Positions 1 to 10,419 of a DNA stretch of 64,000 nt are shown here, piece after piece. Position 1 is the first letter of the stretch; each line of letters starts with the position of its first letter. The DNA is taken from the NCBI RefSeq assembly GCF_007556815.1, contig NZ_CP041743.1, forward strand, positions 2,329,001-2,393,000, in the 5' to 3' direction. A program made the position numbers and the translations under genes. Below the pieces are notes generated by a model. The model had not been told where the DNA came from. It saw only the letters and a program-made list of their open reading frames with translations, and searched no databases. This DNA comes from Paraburkholderia megapolitana (GTDB lineage Bacteria > Pseudomonadota > Gammaproteobacteria > Burkholderiales > Burkholderiaceae).

Positions 1-836
1 TGCACGAGCCGCATACGCGCCGACGAACGCCCCCACAGCAACCCAACCACGCGTTTCGGAAACGGATGCGGCAACGGCCACTTCGCAAGCGACAGTCCCG
101 CGAAGCGAGTCATCAACCAGTCCGGCACGAGCGACACACCGATGCCGCGATCCACGAGCACCGCAATCGCATCGAGCCCGTCGAGTTCGCACCGTTGATG
201 CGGCCGGATGCCATGCTGGCGCAAATACGCATCGGCAAGCTGACCGCCGACCACATTGCGGTCATAACGCAGGAACGGCTCGCTCGCGAGTACCGCGTGC
301 GGATCGCTCACCGGCATCGATGCCGGCGTGAGCAGAATCAGCGGCTCTTCGCGAAAGGTTCGCCAGTCGCAGCTTTTCGGCAGCTCGAATAACGGCTGCA
401 CGATCATCGCCGCATCGAGATCGCCGCTCACCACCTTGCGGTACAGATCGAGCGAGGTGCCCGGTTCGAGATAGATGTCGATCTGCGGATGACGCGCGAG
501 CAGCCCGGCGAGCACATCGGGGATCAGGCTCGTCATCATCGTGGGTGTGCCGCCGAGCCTCAGTTGTCCGGCCAGCTCGGATGCATCGTTGAGATCGGAG
601 CGGAGGTCGCGGATATCGTGCAGCACCGCCCGCGCGCGCTCGAGAATGCGCTCGCCGGCTTCGGTCGTGCCGACCGTGCGCCCCGAACGGCGCACGAGTT
701 TCGCGCCGAGTTCCTGTTCGAGCATCTTGACGCGCTGCGCCACCGCGGCAGGCGTCAGATCCAGCCGGCGCGCGGCTTCCGCGATCGAACCGAGCTCGAC
801 CACGTAGACAAAGCTTTGCAGGTAGCGCGAATCCAT
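1..836 (-). CDS. LysR-family transcriptional regulator (3' end beyond window)
   Basis: Reading the minus strand from the ATG at 836 gives 278 open codons that run off the left edge. The N-terminus (MDSRYLQSF, then AARRLDLTPAAVAQRVKMLE) is a typical LysR winged helix-turn-helix with the recognition helix at about residues 27-46. The rest has the alternating pattern of a LysR substrate-binding domain. LysR proteins are about 300 residues, so only the last 20 or so are missing. The gene diverges from the enolase-superfamily dehydratase at 959 across 122 bp, the usual arrangement for a LysR activator and its target. The effector is unknown. Because no stop lies in the window, a simple ORF search would miss it. 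Confidence 0.85.
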   Translation of the reverse strand, partial: MDSRYLQSFVYVVELGSIAEAARRLDLTPAAVAQRVKMLEQELGAKLVRRSGRTVGTTEAGERILERARAVLHDIRDLRSDLNDASELAGQLRLGGTPTMMTSLIPDVLAGLLARHPQIDIYLEPGTSLDLYRKVVSGDLDAAMIVQPLFELPKSCDWRTFREEPLILLTPASMPVSDPHAVLASEPFLRYDRNVVGGQLADAYLRQHGIRPHQRCELDGLDAIAVLVDRGIGVSLVPDWLMTRFAGLSLAKWPLPHPFPKRVVGLLWGRSSARMRLV

Positions 837-958
837 CGATAAAAGTTTTATCTTTTAAAGAAGCCAAAGGATACTGTTTTTGATCCGTGGCCGCCATCAC
901 ACTGCGTTGCTGACGGTCGTGCTCTTGCCGCGACCGTGTTCAATGGAGGAGTGCTGCA

Positions 959-2083
959 ATGCCCAGAATCGAATCGGTCTCGGTGTGCGCGGCGAGCGTG
1001 CCGCTCGATCGCGTGACCTCGTTTGCCACCCGCACCGTGTCTACGCGCCACTACGGTCTCGTGAAAGTGCGCTCGACCGATGGTGTCGAAGGGCTCGGCT
1101 TCTGCTATGTCGGCAGTGCGGGCGGCGAATTGCTCAGGGTCGCGGTCGAGCAACTGCTTGCACCGGTGCTGATCGGCAAGGACTCTTACGCGGTGGAAGG
1201 TTTGTGGCAGGCGATGTATCAGGAGGCGTTGTTACAAGGGCGCGCGGGGACGGTGATGCGTGCGCTCAGTATTCTCGATACGGCGCTGTGGGATTTGAAT
1301 GCGCGCACGCATGGTTTGCCGTTGCACAAATTACTCGGCGCTGTGCATCTTGAATCGGTGCCGGCCTACGCGAGCGGCGGCTACTACCTCGACGGCAAGA
1401 CACCGCAGATGCTCGGCGAAGAAATGGCAAGTTACGTCGAGATGGGTTTCAAGGCTGTGAAGATGAAAGCAGGGCGTTTGTCGCCGCGCGAAGAAGAAGC
1501 GCGCGTGCGCGCGGCGCGCGAGGCGGTCGGGCCGGACGTCGAATTGATGCTCGACATCAACAACGGCTGGACCGACACGACGCAGGCGCTGCAATATCTA
1601 AAGCGTTTTGAACCCTACGATCCGTACTTCGTCGAAGAGCCGTTTTCCCCCGACGATATCGACAATCACGCGCGCCTCGCGAAGCTCACGCGCATTCCGC
1701 TTGCCACCGGAGAGATTGGCTATGGCCGCTGGTATCACAAGGAACTGCTCGACAAGGGCGCTGCGGCGATCCTGCAGAGCGATGCGCTGGTGTGTGGCGG
1801 CATCTCCGAGTGGCGGCGCATCGCGGCGACCGCGGCGAGCTATGGCGTCGTGATGTGTCCGCACTGGTTTCACGACGTGCATGCACCGCTCGTTGCCGCG
1901 ACACAGAACGCGCGTTATGTGGAGTTCTTCTGGGACGATCAGGTGTTGAACTTTCGGCGGTTGATCGATCGGCAGCTTGGGCATCGGAATGGGAGGGTGG
2001 TGCTGCACGATGCGCCTGGGCTTGGGTTTAATTTCGATGAAAGTGCGGTTGCGCGTTATGGTAGCTGGACGACGGTGCGGTAA
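959..2083 (+). CDS. Mandelate racemase/muconate-lactonizing family protein (acid-sugar dehydratase-like)
   Basis: A 374-residue enolase-superfamily enzyme. A capping domain is followed by a TIM barrel with the KxK pair K168/K170, metal ligands D199, E226 and E252, and a His/Asp region (D275, H302 in CPHWFHD), which fits the mandelate racemase subgroup. Family members abstract the alpha proton of a carboxylate, usually to dehydrate or epimerise sugar acids or alpha-hydroxy acids. The substrate cannot be read from the sequence. A GGAGG sits 10 bases before the ATG. The divergent LysR gene is the likely regulator, and the nearby uronate genes make a sugar-acid substrate plausible but not proven. 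Confidence 0.85.
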   Translation: MPRIESVSVCAASVPLDRVTSFATRTVSTRHYGLVKVRSTDGVEGLGFCYVGSAGGELLRVAVEQLLAPVLIGKDSYAVEGLWQAMYQEALLQGRAGTVMRALSILDTALWDLNARTHGLPLHKLLGAVHLESVPAYASGGYYLDGKTPQMLGEEMASYVEMGFKAVKMKAGRLSPREEEARVRAAREAVGPDVELMLDINNGWTDTTQALQYLKRFEPYDPYFVEEPFSPDDIDNHARLAKLTRIPLATGEIGYGRWYHKELLDKGAAAILQSDALVCGGISEWRRIAATAASYGVVMCPHWFHDVHAPLVAATQNARYVEFFWDDQVLNFRRLIDRQLGHRNGRVVLHDAPGLGFNFDESAVARYGSWTTVR

Positions 2084-2109
2084 ACGTTGCGCGATGGTCT
2101 GAGTCGGAT

Positions 2110-2130
2110 GCGGAGCGCGGCAGGCTCCGC
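2110..2130. terminator. Hairpin between convergent genes
   Basis: A 7-bp perfect inverted repeat (2110-2116 with 2124-2130, GCGGAGC/GCTCCGC) lies in the 55-bp gap between the convergent dehydratase and dgdA genes. No strong T-run follows on either strand, so it is at best a weak bidirectional terminator. Confidence 0.35.
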
Positions 2131-2138
2131 TTCCGCGC

Positions 2139-3605
<1,467 letters not shown>

Positions 3606-3624
3606 TTATCCGCCTCGATAAATC

Positions 3625-4485
3625 ATGACCAACCTCGACATCGACCTGCTCAGAACCTTCGTCACGATCGCCGACACGCGTTCGTTGACGCGTACCGCGA
3701 CCGAAGTCGGTCGTACGCAGTCTGCGATCAGCATGCAGGTGCGGCGCATCGAGGAGGTCGCCGGCGGCGCGGTGTTGCTGCGCACGGTGCGCGGCGTCGA
3801 GCTGACTGCACGCGGCGAAACGCTGCTGCATCACGCACGCGAACTGCTGCGCATTCACGACGAGGCGCTCGCCGAACTGACCGGACGCAGTCTGAGCGGC
3901 GCGATCCGCTTCGGCTGTCCCGACGACTACTGCATTACGTTTCTGCCGGCGCTGCTGCGCGAGATCGCGGGCCGCCATCCTCGCGTTGCTGTGCATCTGG
4001 TGTGCGCATCGACGACGCATCTGCGGCGCATGCTGCGCGACAAGCGGATCGACCTCGCGCTGATCTCACTGGCGCCAGGCGACGACGGCGAGGCGGCCGT
4101 GCGCTACGAAAAGCTCGTGTGGGTAGGCGCGCATGCACGGGCTGCGGAACACGGCGATGCGTCGCTGGCACTCGCGCTTTCCGAACCCGATACGCTCGAT
4201 CACCAGGCGGCGCGGCGCGCGTTAGACGGCGCAGGTATCGCGTACCACGTCGCGTGTGAGAGCGCGAGCAAGGATGGGTTGCTCGCGATGGTCCGCGCCG
4301 GCATAGCGATCACGGTCCTCACCGAAGGCGCGGTACCCGCCGATCTGACGGTGCTCGATACGCAGACAGGGCTGCCGGCATTGCCGTCGTTCGGCATGGC
4401 GATCGCATCGGCGCACGGCAACGGCGATTCATTGCTGGTGGGAAGCCTGAAGGTGCTGCTGGTGGATGCGCTGAGCGCAGCCTAG
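3625..4485 (+). CDS. dgdR: LysR-family regulator of dgdA
   Basis: A 286-residue LysR protein. The N-terminal winged HTH covers about residues 4-62 (LLRTFVTIADTRSLTRTA, then RTQSAISMQVRRIEE) and is followed by the effector-binding domain. It sits divergently next to dgdA, as dgdR does in Burkholderia cepacia, where it represses dgdA until 2-methylalanine is present. That regulatory role is carried over by synteny. The ATG at 3625 has no clear Shine-Dalgarno sequence. The 3' end faces the DUF1697 gene with only three bases between the stops. Confidence 0.85.
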   Translation: MTNLDIDLLRTFVTIADTRSLTRTATEVGRTQSAISMQVRRIEEVAGGAVLLRTVRGVELTARGETLLHHARELLRIHDEALAELTGRSLSGAIRFGCPDDYCITFLPALLREIAGRHPRVAVHLVCASTTHLRRMLRDKRIDLALISLAPGDDGEAAVRYEKLVWVGAHARAAEHGDASLALALSEPDTLDHQAARRALDGAGIAYHVACESASKDGLLAMVRAGIAITVLTEGAVPADLTVLDTQTGLPALPSFGMAIASAHGNGDSLLVGSLKVLLVDALSAA

Positions 4486-4488
4486 GCT

Positions 4489-4998
4489 TCAAGTTGCAGC
4501 CCATTCACTGAGCGTAGCGACGGTGTTCATGTTGCGGGCGGTGCCGGTTTTCGCAGCGGGAATTTTCAGCTTCGTGTGCGCCATGCCGTCCCCATAGTGC
4601 ACGTAGATCTCCTGCTTGCCGAGCGCAACCTCTTCGGCTTGCTGGCCGCTTATCTGCGCAAGCGTATCGGCGGGTGGCGGAGCGTCCAGAAAGATCGCGA
4701 CCGTGCGGTTCGGCGGCGTTGATTTGAACGGATTCGCAGCGAGGACTGCCGCCATTTCCGGACCGGTGCGGATCGCCACGCCGACCGGCTTGCCCGCATA
4801 ACCCGCGAGGCAAGCTTCCAGTTTCGTCTTGACCGACGCTTTCGACAGCGTGCTGGCAAAAACAACGTTACCGCTCGCAATGTAGGTGCGCACATTCGTG
4901 CAACCGATGGATTCGCACATTGCTCGCAGTTCGGACATCGGCAGCTTGCCGGTGCCGCCGACATTGACGGCGCGCAACAGGGCGATATAGGTAGTCAT
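4489..4998 (-). CDS. DUF1697 domain-containing protein
   Basis: A complete 169-residue protein with the DUF1697 hallmarks: an N-terminal YIALLRAVNVGG segment, a central TYIASGNVVF segment, and the C-terminal part with RNMNTV. The family is widespread, small and cytoplasmic, with a structure but no agreed biochemical role. The gene stands alone, convergent with dgdR, and its start lies near the beginning of a candidate small-RNA locus. No function is proposed. Confidence 0.85.
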   Translation of the reverse strand: MTTYIALLRAVNVGGTGKLPMSELRAMCESIGCTNVRTYIASGNVVFASTLSKASVKTKLEACLAGYAGKPVGVAIRTGPEMAAVLAANPFKSTPPNRTVAIFLDAPPPADTLAQISGQQAEEVALGKQEIYVHYGDGMAHTKLKIPAAKTGTARNMNTVATLSEWAAT

Positions 4999-5137
4999 GC
5001 GCGAATTCTAGCGCTGCATCGTGCGGTGGGGCGGCGATGCTGACCAGTTGCACACGCGGTATTGATCATACGATTCACTCGCAGGAGACGTGAGTAGACA
5101 GGTCTGTACCGGTGGAATGAAAAGAAAGATGTTGGGC

Positions 5138-5166
5138 TTAACTAAACAATGATGCACGGCTATACT
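5138..5166 (+). promoter_or_regulatory. Sigma70-type promoter of a candidate small RNA
   Basis: TTAACT at 5138-5143 and TATACT at 5161-5166 are separated by exactly 17 bp. The predicted transcription start is about 5173. No protein gene follows on this strand before a strong terminator. Confidence 0.5.
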
Positions 5167-5172
5167 TTCCCG

Positions 5173-5326
5173 CCATGTGCGAACCGTTGTACGGGTATCG
5201 AACGTGCGTCGCAGCGTGCGGCAGCGAGCATGAACACGGAGCACAACGCAGTACCGTCTCTCAGGTTCTGGTACGCCCTCGGAATAGCCAGAACCCTTAC
5301 GCCGGCCTTGGCCGGCGTTTTTTTTT
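5173..5326 (+). ncRNA. Candidate free-standing small RNA, about 150 nt
   Basis: A transcript from the promoter at 5138-5166 would end at the terminator at 5299-5326. It would hold an 8-bp stem (GGTTCTGG 5264-5271 with CCAGAACC 5288-5295) just before the terminator, plus weaker pairing near 5180-5230. The downstream gene lies on the opposite strand, so this is not a leader for a neighbour. A frame is open through the region, but it lacks a ribosome site and would read through the terminator, so coding is unlikely. I do not see the SRP RNA tetraloop motif, and the locus is not a typical 6S site. The RNA family is unknown. Confidence 0.45.
5299..5326 (+). terminator. Strong intrinsic terminator
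   Basis: A 9-bp GC-rich stem (ACGCCGGCC 5299-5307, loop TT, GGCCGGCGT 5310-5318) is followed by nine T residues to 5326. The T-run is only on the plus strand, so it ends plus-strand transcription. Its last bases overlap the stop codon of the RraA-like gene on the other strand. Confidence 0.8.
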
Positions 5327-6044
5327 AGCGCTTGCGCGCCTGCCGCCACGCGTCGTACGCGGCGCGGGTCGCTTCGTTTGGCGGATAGGTGCCGGGCAAT
5401 GCCGCGCCGTCGCGAATGCGCTCAGTCAGAAATTCTTCGAGATGTTCCTGCTCGACGGCGGCCTGGGCGACATCGGCGGCCATTTCGTGCGGAATCACGA
5501 CCACACCGTCCGTGTCGCCGACAATCACATCGCCCGGAAAAACCGCGACGCCGCCGCAGCCGATCGGCACGTCGATGTCGATCGCGTGATGGCGCAGCAG
5601 GTTCGGCGGCGCGCTGGCGCCCGCGCAGAACACTGGCAGGCCGAGCGCGGCGATCGTTACGCTGTCGCGCACCGGACCGTCCGACACCATGCCCGCCACA
5701 CCACGCACCTGTAGCCGTTGCGTGAGAATCGAGCCGAACGACGCACTGCCGCGCTCGCCGCGGCAATCCTGCACCAGCACGTAACCGGCGGGAATCGTCT
5801 CGACGCATTTGCGCTGCGCGTATTCGGGGTTCGCGAACAGTTCGAGCACATCGATATCTTCACGCGACGGGATGTTACGCAACGTGAACGCGGGACCGAC
5901 GAGGTTCGGTCCGCTGTGCGCAGCGAGCGGTGCGACGCCTTGCATGAAGGTATTGCGCAGGCCGCGTTTGAACAGTTGCGTGGTGAGCGTCGCGGTGCTG
6001 ACGTGACGCAGGGCTTCGAGCGTGACGGAATCGGGGGCGGGCAT
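5325..6044 (-). CDS. RraA-like family protein (HMG/CHA aldolase fold)
   Basis: A 239-residue member of the RraA/dimethylmenaquinone methyltransferase-like family, with the RGVAGMVSDGPVRD segment and the characteristic GDTDGVVVIP near residues 175-184. In this fold some members are class II pyruvate aldolases (4-hydroxy-4-methyl-2-oxoglutarate or 4-carboxy-4-hydroxy-2-oxoadipate), and others inhibit RNase E. It lies 187 bp downstream of kdgT on the same strand. That context favours a metabolic role on a 2-keto sugar acid rather than RNase regulation, but this is inference. Its stop codon overlaps the T-run of the plus-strand terminator. Confidence 0.75.
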   Translation of the reverse strand: MPAPDSVTLEALRHVSTATLTTQLFKRGLRNTFMQGVAPLAAHSGPNLVGPAFTLRNIPSREDIDVLELFANPEYAQRKCVETIPAGYVLVQDCRGERGSASFGSILTQRLQVRGVAGMVSDGPVRDSVTIAALGLPVFCAGASAPPNLLRHHAIDIDVPIGCGGVAVFPGDVIVGDTDGVVVIPHEMAADVAQAAVEQEHLEEFLTERIRDGAALPGTYPPNEATRAAYDAWRQARKR

Positions 6045-6231
6045 CGTCGTATGGGAGCAGGAGGGTGGGCGCGTGTTACGTGCTCGCGTCCGGCGGGCGG
6101 GAGAGCTTGGCCCGCCGTCGCGGAACCCGCCCGCGTCAGCGGGCAGGGCGAGCGCTCATGATAGCGCTGCAATATGGCGCCGGTATGGGGGCCGGCCTAA
6201 GTTGCCGACATGAGTTGCCGGCAAAGCAGGA

Positions 6232-7278
6232 TCAGTGCGCGTTCGAACGCGCTTCGAGCGGACCATCCAGTCCTGTATCGAGCGCAGCGCCGCCGCCGGA
6301 CAATGCCGCTGCCGCGCGATGCTTCGGCGACAGCGTGCCCCAGCGGCGCGACCACAGCGAGGTGAGGATCGGCGTGAGCAGCGCGGTGATGACCACCGAG
6401 GTCGCCACGAGCGCCGTCGCGGCAGGCGCCACCGCGGCATAGCGCGGCTCGATCCCCGCGATGATCTGCGGCACCGCTACGGCCGCGCCGGCCGTCGACG
6501 ACGCGCCAATCCCGGCGGTCCCGTTACCTTTCGCGAGAAAGATGTCGGCGAGCACGAGCGTGGTCCCGGTGACAAGAATCACGCAGACGCCGATCAGCAC
6601 GCCCAGCAGACCGGTGTTCAGGATCACAGCGAAGTCGAGATTATTGCCGAGCGCGAACGCAAAGAACGGCACCATCACCGGCACGGCCTGGCTGAAGAAC
6701 TGCCGCAGTTCTCGATCGAGATTGCCGAGCGCGAAGCCGATCAAAAACGGCAGCAACGCACCGAACAGCGTCGCATACGGAAAGCTCGCGAGCCCCGCAA
6801 TGCCGAGCGTGACCATCGTCATGAACGGCCCCGATTCGAGCGACATCAGACAGAACGCGCCGGCTTCTTCTTTCGTACCGTACTGCTGCATCAGCGCCAT
6901 GTAGAGACCGCCGTTGGTCTCGTTCATCACGCAGATCACGGTGAGCGCCGACAGCCCCGTGAGAAAACCCGACGTGATGCCGCCGGGCGGCAGGAAGTGC
7001 GAGGCAATCACACCGCCGAGTGCGGCCGTCGCGACCTTCGTCAACACCAGCACGCCGCTCTTGCGCAGCACGACCGGCGTCGCCTTCAGGCTGATGCTGG
7101 CGCCCATGCAGAAGAACCAGACCGCGAGGATGGGCAGCGTGCCGGTGATCAGCGCGTTGGTGAACGAGCCGAGCGTTTTGCCGGCATGCGGCGCGAACGT
7201 GTGCACGCATGCGCCGAGCAGCAACGGAACCAGCATCAGGCCGCCCGGTATGCGGTCGATGGACCTCTTGATGTTCAT
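6232..7278 (-). CDS. kdgT: 2-keto-3-deoxygluconate permease
   Basis: A 348-residue polytopic inner-membrane protein beginning [20 protein letters not shown], the typical KdgT start, with about ten hydrophobic segments and glycine-rich loops. KdgT imports 2-keto-3-deoxygluconate by proton symport. The gene diverges from kduI across a 327-bp control region with a candidate KdgR site, so import and intracellular conversion of pectin/uronate breakdown products are probably co-induced. The C-terminus (about the last 35 residues) is polar and variable. No KDG kinase or KDPG aldolase gene is in the window. Confidence 0.92.
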   Translation of the reverse strand: MNIKRSIDRIPGGLMLVPLLLGACVHTFAPHAGKTLGSFTNALITGTLPILAVWFFCMGASISLKATPVVLRKSGVLVLTKVATAALGGVIASHFLPPGGITSGFLTGLSALTVICVMNETNGGLYMALMQQYGTKEEAGAFCLMSLESGPFMTMVTLGIAGLASFPYATLFGALLPFLIGFALGNLDRELRQFFSQAVPVMVPFFAFALGNNLDFAVILNTGLLGVLIGVCVILVTGTTLVLADIFLAKGNGTAGIGASSTAGAAVAVPQIIAGIEPRYAAVAPAATALVATSVVITALLTPILTSLWSRRWGTLSPKHRAAAALSGGGAALDTGLDGPLEARSNAH

Positions 7279-7405
7279 GCGGATTGCTCCTCCACGAGCC
7301 TGCGCCCGATCGGTTTATGTCTTGATGGTGTGGTTGTGCGGCGCTGGGCACGCGCTTCTGCGAGCGCGCGGCGGTCAGCGCCTGGATCGCAATTTAGCAT
7401 TGACG

Positions 7406-7420
7406 TGGAACGGCGTTTCG
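7406..7420. promoter_or_regulatory. Candidate KdgR operator
   Basis: TGGAACGGCGTTTCG matches the enterobacterial KdgR core (TGAAAC, three bases, GTTTCA) at 10 of 12 fixed positions with the right spacing. It lies in the kdgT-kduI divergent region, in a window that encodes a clear KdgR homologue at 9310. Confidence 0.45.
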
Positions 7421-7521
7421 GATTTTGTGGCTATCGTTTACACCTACGTAAACCGGGCGAAGTCGATGCGTAATGAAATATGAAGCGGCCACCATTACAA
7501 AATCCGGACCGTCGTTCCGAA

Positions 7522-7543
7522 ATTAAACAATCTATGTTTTAAT
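7522..7543. promoter_or_regulatory. AT-rich inverted repeat upstream of kduI
   Basis: ATTAAA at 7522-7527 and TTTAAT at 7538-7543 flank a partly symmetric AAAC/GTTT core. The element lies about 63 bp before the kduI start. It could be a promoter-overlapping operator, but the half-site spacing differs from known KdgR boxes. Nothing else recognisable is seen in the 327-bp gap 7279-7605 apart from this and the site at 7406. Confidence 0.3.
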
Positions 7544-7605
7544 GCGCCGCATGGACGGTCGCACGCCTCCCACGGCGGCCTCGAACCTTCATCACGGAGA
7601 CAACC

Positions 7606-8442
7606 ATGGACGTCCGGCAAAGCATCCACAGCGAGCACGCCCGTACGCTCGATACCGCGGGATTGCGCAAGCAGTTCCTCGTCGAAAGCGTATTCGAAGA
7701 GAACGCGCTGAAACTGACCTACAGCCATATCGACCGGATCATCGTCGGCGGTGCGCTGCCGGTCACGCGGCCCGTCGAGATATCGGCGTCGCTCGGCAAG
7801 GCGATCGGCGTGAACTATCTGCTCGAGCGGCGCGAACTGGGTGCGATCAATATCGGCGGCGCGGGCTGGATCGAAGTGGACGGCAAGCGCCACGACGTCG
7901 GCAACGAAGAGGCGCTGTATATCGGCCAGGGCACGCAGTCGGTGACGTTCGGCAGCGTCGATGTCGTGCGGCCTGCACGGTTCTACCTGAACTGCGCGCC
8001 GGCGCACACCGCTTATCCGACGCGCCGCATCACGCTGGCCGAAGCGTCGCCGGAAACGCTCGGCGATCCGAAGACAAGCAACCGCCGCACCATCTACAAG
8101 TTCATCGTGCCGGAGGTGCTGCAGACCTGTCAGCTCTCGATGGGCATGACGAAGCTCGAAGAAGGCAACCTGTGGAACACGATGCCGTGCCACACGCATG
8201 AGCGCCGCATGGAGGTCTACTTTTACTTCAACCTCGCCGACGACGCGGCGGTCTTCCACATGATGGGCGAGCCGCACGAAACGCGGCACATCCTCGTGCA
8301 TAACGAGCAGGCGGTGATTTCGCCGAGCTGGTCGATCCATTCGGGTGTCGGTACGCGGGCCTATACGTTCATCTGGGGCATGGTCGGCGAAAACCTCGTG
8401 TTCAAGGACATGGATCATGTCGCCGTCGCCGATCTGCGCTGA
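7606..8442 (+). CDS. kduI: 5-dehydro-4-deoxy-D-glucuronate isomerase
   Basis: A 278-residue cupin-fold isomerase that converts 5-keto-4-deoxyuronate (DKI) to 2,5-diketo-3-deoxygluconate in pectin and hexuronate breakdown. The zinc ligands are all present at the positions known for the E. coli enzyme: H196, H198, E203 (CHTHERRME) and H245 (SIHSG). The length is normal. GGAGA stands before the ATG. The 3' end overlaps kduD by 26 bp, so the two are translationally linked and act in successive steps. Confidence 0.95.
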   Translation: MDVRQSIHSEHARTLDTAGLRKQFLVESVFEENALKLTYSHIDRIIVGGALPVTRPVEISASLGKAIGVNYLLERRELGAINIGGAGWIEVDGKRHDVGNEEALYIGQGTQSVTFGSVDVVRPARFYLNCAPAHTAYPTRRITLAEASPETLGDPKTSNRRTIYKFIVPEVLQTCQLSMGMTKLEEGNLWNTMPCHTHERRMEVYFYFNLADDAAVFHMMGEPHETRHILVHNEQAVISPSWSIHSGVGTRAYTFIWGMVGENLVFKDMDHVAVADLR

Positions 8443-9229
8443 GCGCCCGGACGTGGGCGTAAATCCGCTGGCCGCGCGGCTGTTCGATCTGACCGGCAAG
8501 GTGGCGCTCGTCACGGGCAGCAATACCGGGCTCGGTGCGGGCATGGCACAGGCGCTCGCGGCGGCCGGCTGCGATATCGTCGGTGTGCATCACAGCGGGC
8601 CGGGCGACACACCAGGCATCGTGCGCGATCTCGGTCGCCGCTGTATCGACGTACAGGCGAACCTCGCGACACTGGAACCGGTCGAGCGCATCGTGCAGGA
8701 AGCCGTCGCTGCGTTCGGCAAGATCGACATACTCGTGAACAACGCCGGGACGATCCGCCGCAACGATGCGCTCGATTTCACCGAAGCGGACTGGGACGCG
8801 GTAATCGACGTGAATCTGAAAACGGTGTTCTTTCTTTCGCAGGCGGTCGCGCGTCAGTTCGTCGCGCAACAAAGCGGCGGCAAGATCATCAACATCGCGT
8901 CGATGCTGTCGTTTCAAGGCGGTATTCGCGTGCCTTCGTACACGGCTGCGAAAAGCGGCGTACTCGGCCTCACGCGGCTGCTCGCCAACGAGTGGGCCGC
9001 GCGCGGCATCAACGTCAACGCGATCGCGCCAGGCTACATGGCGACGCGCAACACCGAACCGTTGCGCGACGACGCGCAGCGTAACGACGAGATCGTGTCG
9101 CGTATTCCGGCAGGGCGTTGGGGCACGCCGGACGACCTCGCAGGACCGATTGTGTTTCTCGCTTCCGCGGCGTCGGACTATATGCATGGGCACACGCTAG
9201 CGGTAGACGGCGGATGGCTCGCGCGCTAA
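8417..9229 (+). CDS. kduD: 2-dehydro-3-deoxy-D-gluconate 5-dehydrogenase (SDR)
   Basis: A 270-residue classical short-chain dehydrogenase. The nucleotide-binding TGSNTGLG is at residues 33-40, NNAG near 108-111, and the catalytic triad is S162, Y175, K179 (SYTAAK). KduD interconverts 2,5-diketo-3-deoxygluconate and 2-keto-3-deoxygluconate with NAD(H). I chose the ATG at 8417 because AAGGA precedes it by 8 bases; it lies inside the kduI end. A GTG at 8453 would give the commoner family length. The assignment rests on the kduI coupling as well as the SDR signature. Confidence 0.9.
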   Translation: MSPSPICAERPDVGVNPLAARLFDLTGKVALVTGSNTGLGAGMAQALAAAGCDIVGVHHSGPGDTPGIVRDLGRRCIDVQANLATLEPVERIVQEAVAAFGKIDILVNNAGTIRRNDALDFTEADWDAVIDVNLKTVFFLSQAVARQFVAQQSGGKIINIASMLSFQGGIRVPSYTAAKSGVLGLTRLLANEWAARGINVNAIAPGYMATRNTEPLRDDAQRNDEIVSRIPAGRWGTPDDLAGPIVFLASAASDYMHGHTLAVDGGWLAR

Positions 9230-9309
9230 ACGGCGCCCGGCGTTATGCCGGCCAGAAATTAATCGCGTTATGCTGACGGCCTGAAGTCGGGCAAGAACGG
9301 ATAGTGACT

Positions 9310-10185
9310 ATGCGAGATGCAGCAAGAGCGGCGGCAAGAAAAACGAAAGCGGACGACATCGCGCTCGCCGATTCCGCCGATCTGATCGCGGACGGCGGCG
9401 GGGCGGAGCGCGTCGAATCGGTGGCGGCGGTCAACAAGGTGTTTGCGATCCTGCAGGCGCTTGGCGAAAACAACCAGATCGGCATCAGCGAGCTGTCGCA
9501 GCGGCTCGTGATGTCGAAGAGCACCGTGCACCGTTTCCTGCAGACGCTAAAAGCACTCGGCTATGTCGCCCAGGAAGAAGATACCGACCGCTATCGTCTA
9601 ACGATCAAATTGTTTGAACTCGGCGCGAAGTCATTACAAAGCGTCGATCTCGTGCGCGAAGCCGATGTGCAGATGCGGCATATTTCGCGGCTCACGCGTG
9701 AAGCCGTGCATCTCGGTGCTTTCGACGAGAACAGCATCGTCTACATCCACAAGATCGATGCCGATTACGACCTGCGCATGCAATCGCGCATCGGCCGGCG
9801 CAATCCGCTCTACAGCACCGCGATCGGCAAGGTGCTGCTGGCATGGATGGAGCCGGATGAGGCACGCCACGTGCTATCTACCATCGAGTTCCGCAAATCG
9901 ACGCAGAAAACGCTCGGTTCCGCGGATGCCGTGCTGAGCATCCTGCCGCGCGTACGCGAGCAGGGCTACGGCGAGGACAACGAAGAGCAGGAAGACGGCC
10001 TGCAATGCATTGCCGTACCGGTGTTCGACCGTTTCGGCCATGTGATTGCAGGTTTGTCGGTATCGTTTCCGAGCATGCGCTGTGGCGCCGATACGAAGGC
10101 GCATTACGTCGCGTTACTGAAAGAGGCCGGTCGTGCGATTTCCGTGCAACTCGGCTATGCGGAAGCGGTGGCGGGCAACGGATAG
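9310..10185 (+). CDS. kdgR: IclR-family repressor KdgR
   Basis: An IclR-family protein of about 291 residues. An N-terminal winged HTH (VNKVFAILQALG, then SELSQRLVMSKSTVHRFLQTL) is followed by the effector domain, with close agreement to enterobacterial KdgR (SRIGRRNPLYSTAIGKVLLAW, GEDNEEQEDGLQCIAVPVFDRFG). KdgR represses uronate genes and is released by 2-keto-3-deoxygluconate. It follows kduD by 80 bp. The ATG at 9310 is preferred over a GTG at 9304 because of spacing to AACGGA. About 40 N-terminal residues before the HTH are extra compared with E. coli KdgR. Confidence 0.92.
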   Translation: MRDAARAAARKTKADDIALADSADLIADGGGAERVESVAAVNKVFAILQALGENNQIGISELSQRLVMSKSTVHRFLQTLKALGYVAQEEDTDRYRLTIKLFELGAKSLQSVDLVREADVQMRHISRLTREAVHLGAFDENSIVYIHKIDADYDLRMQSRIGRRNPLYSTAIGKVLLAWMEPDEARHVLSTIEFRKSTQKTLGSADAVLSILPRVREQGYGEDNEEQEDGLQCIAVPVFDRFGHVIAGLSVSFPSMRCGADTKAHYVALLKEAGRAISVQLGYAEAVAGNG

Positions 10186-10212
10186 GCTTCATGGGCGCTG
10201 GCTGCGAGAGAG

Positions 10213-10235
10213 ACGGCGCCGGCGGCGCCGTTTTT
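10213..10235 (+). terminator. Intrinsic terminator after kdgR
   Basis: An 8-bp perfect stem ACGGCGCC/GGCGCCGT with a 3-base loop is followed by five T residues, 27 bp after the kdgR stop. Confidence 0.8.
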
Positions 10236-10419
10236 CATTTCGGTGCCTTGCTGGCCGTCTAGTCTGCGAGGCGTGCCACAATTGCAACTTGGCGCGCGTC
10301 AGCGGGTCCGATTGTCAGATGCGACAGACGCGTCGCGAGCAGGCGAGCAGTAGCGATGCGATGCGCATGCCTTACCGGTTCTTAACGGCTTTACAGCAAC
10401 AACGCAATAAATACGCAAA

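Noticed and set aside
5173..5326. Identification of the small RNA as 6S RNA or SRP RNA
   Set aside because: The SRP loop motif is absent, and neither the length, the neighbour genes nor an open central bubble supports 6S RNA.
6235..7473. A 412-codon plus-strand frame opposite kdgT
   Set aside because: It is very arginine-rich and exactly covers kdgT, which is unmistakable on the other strand.
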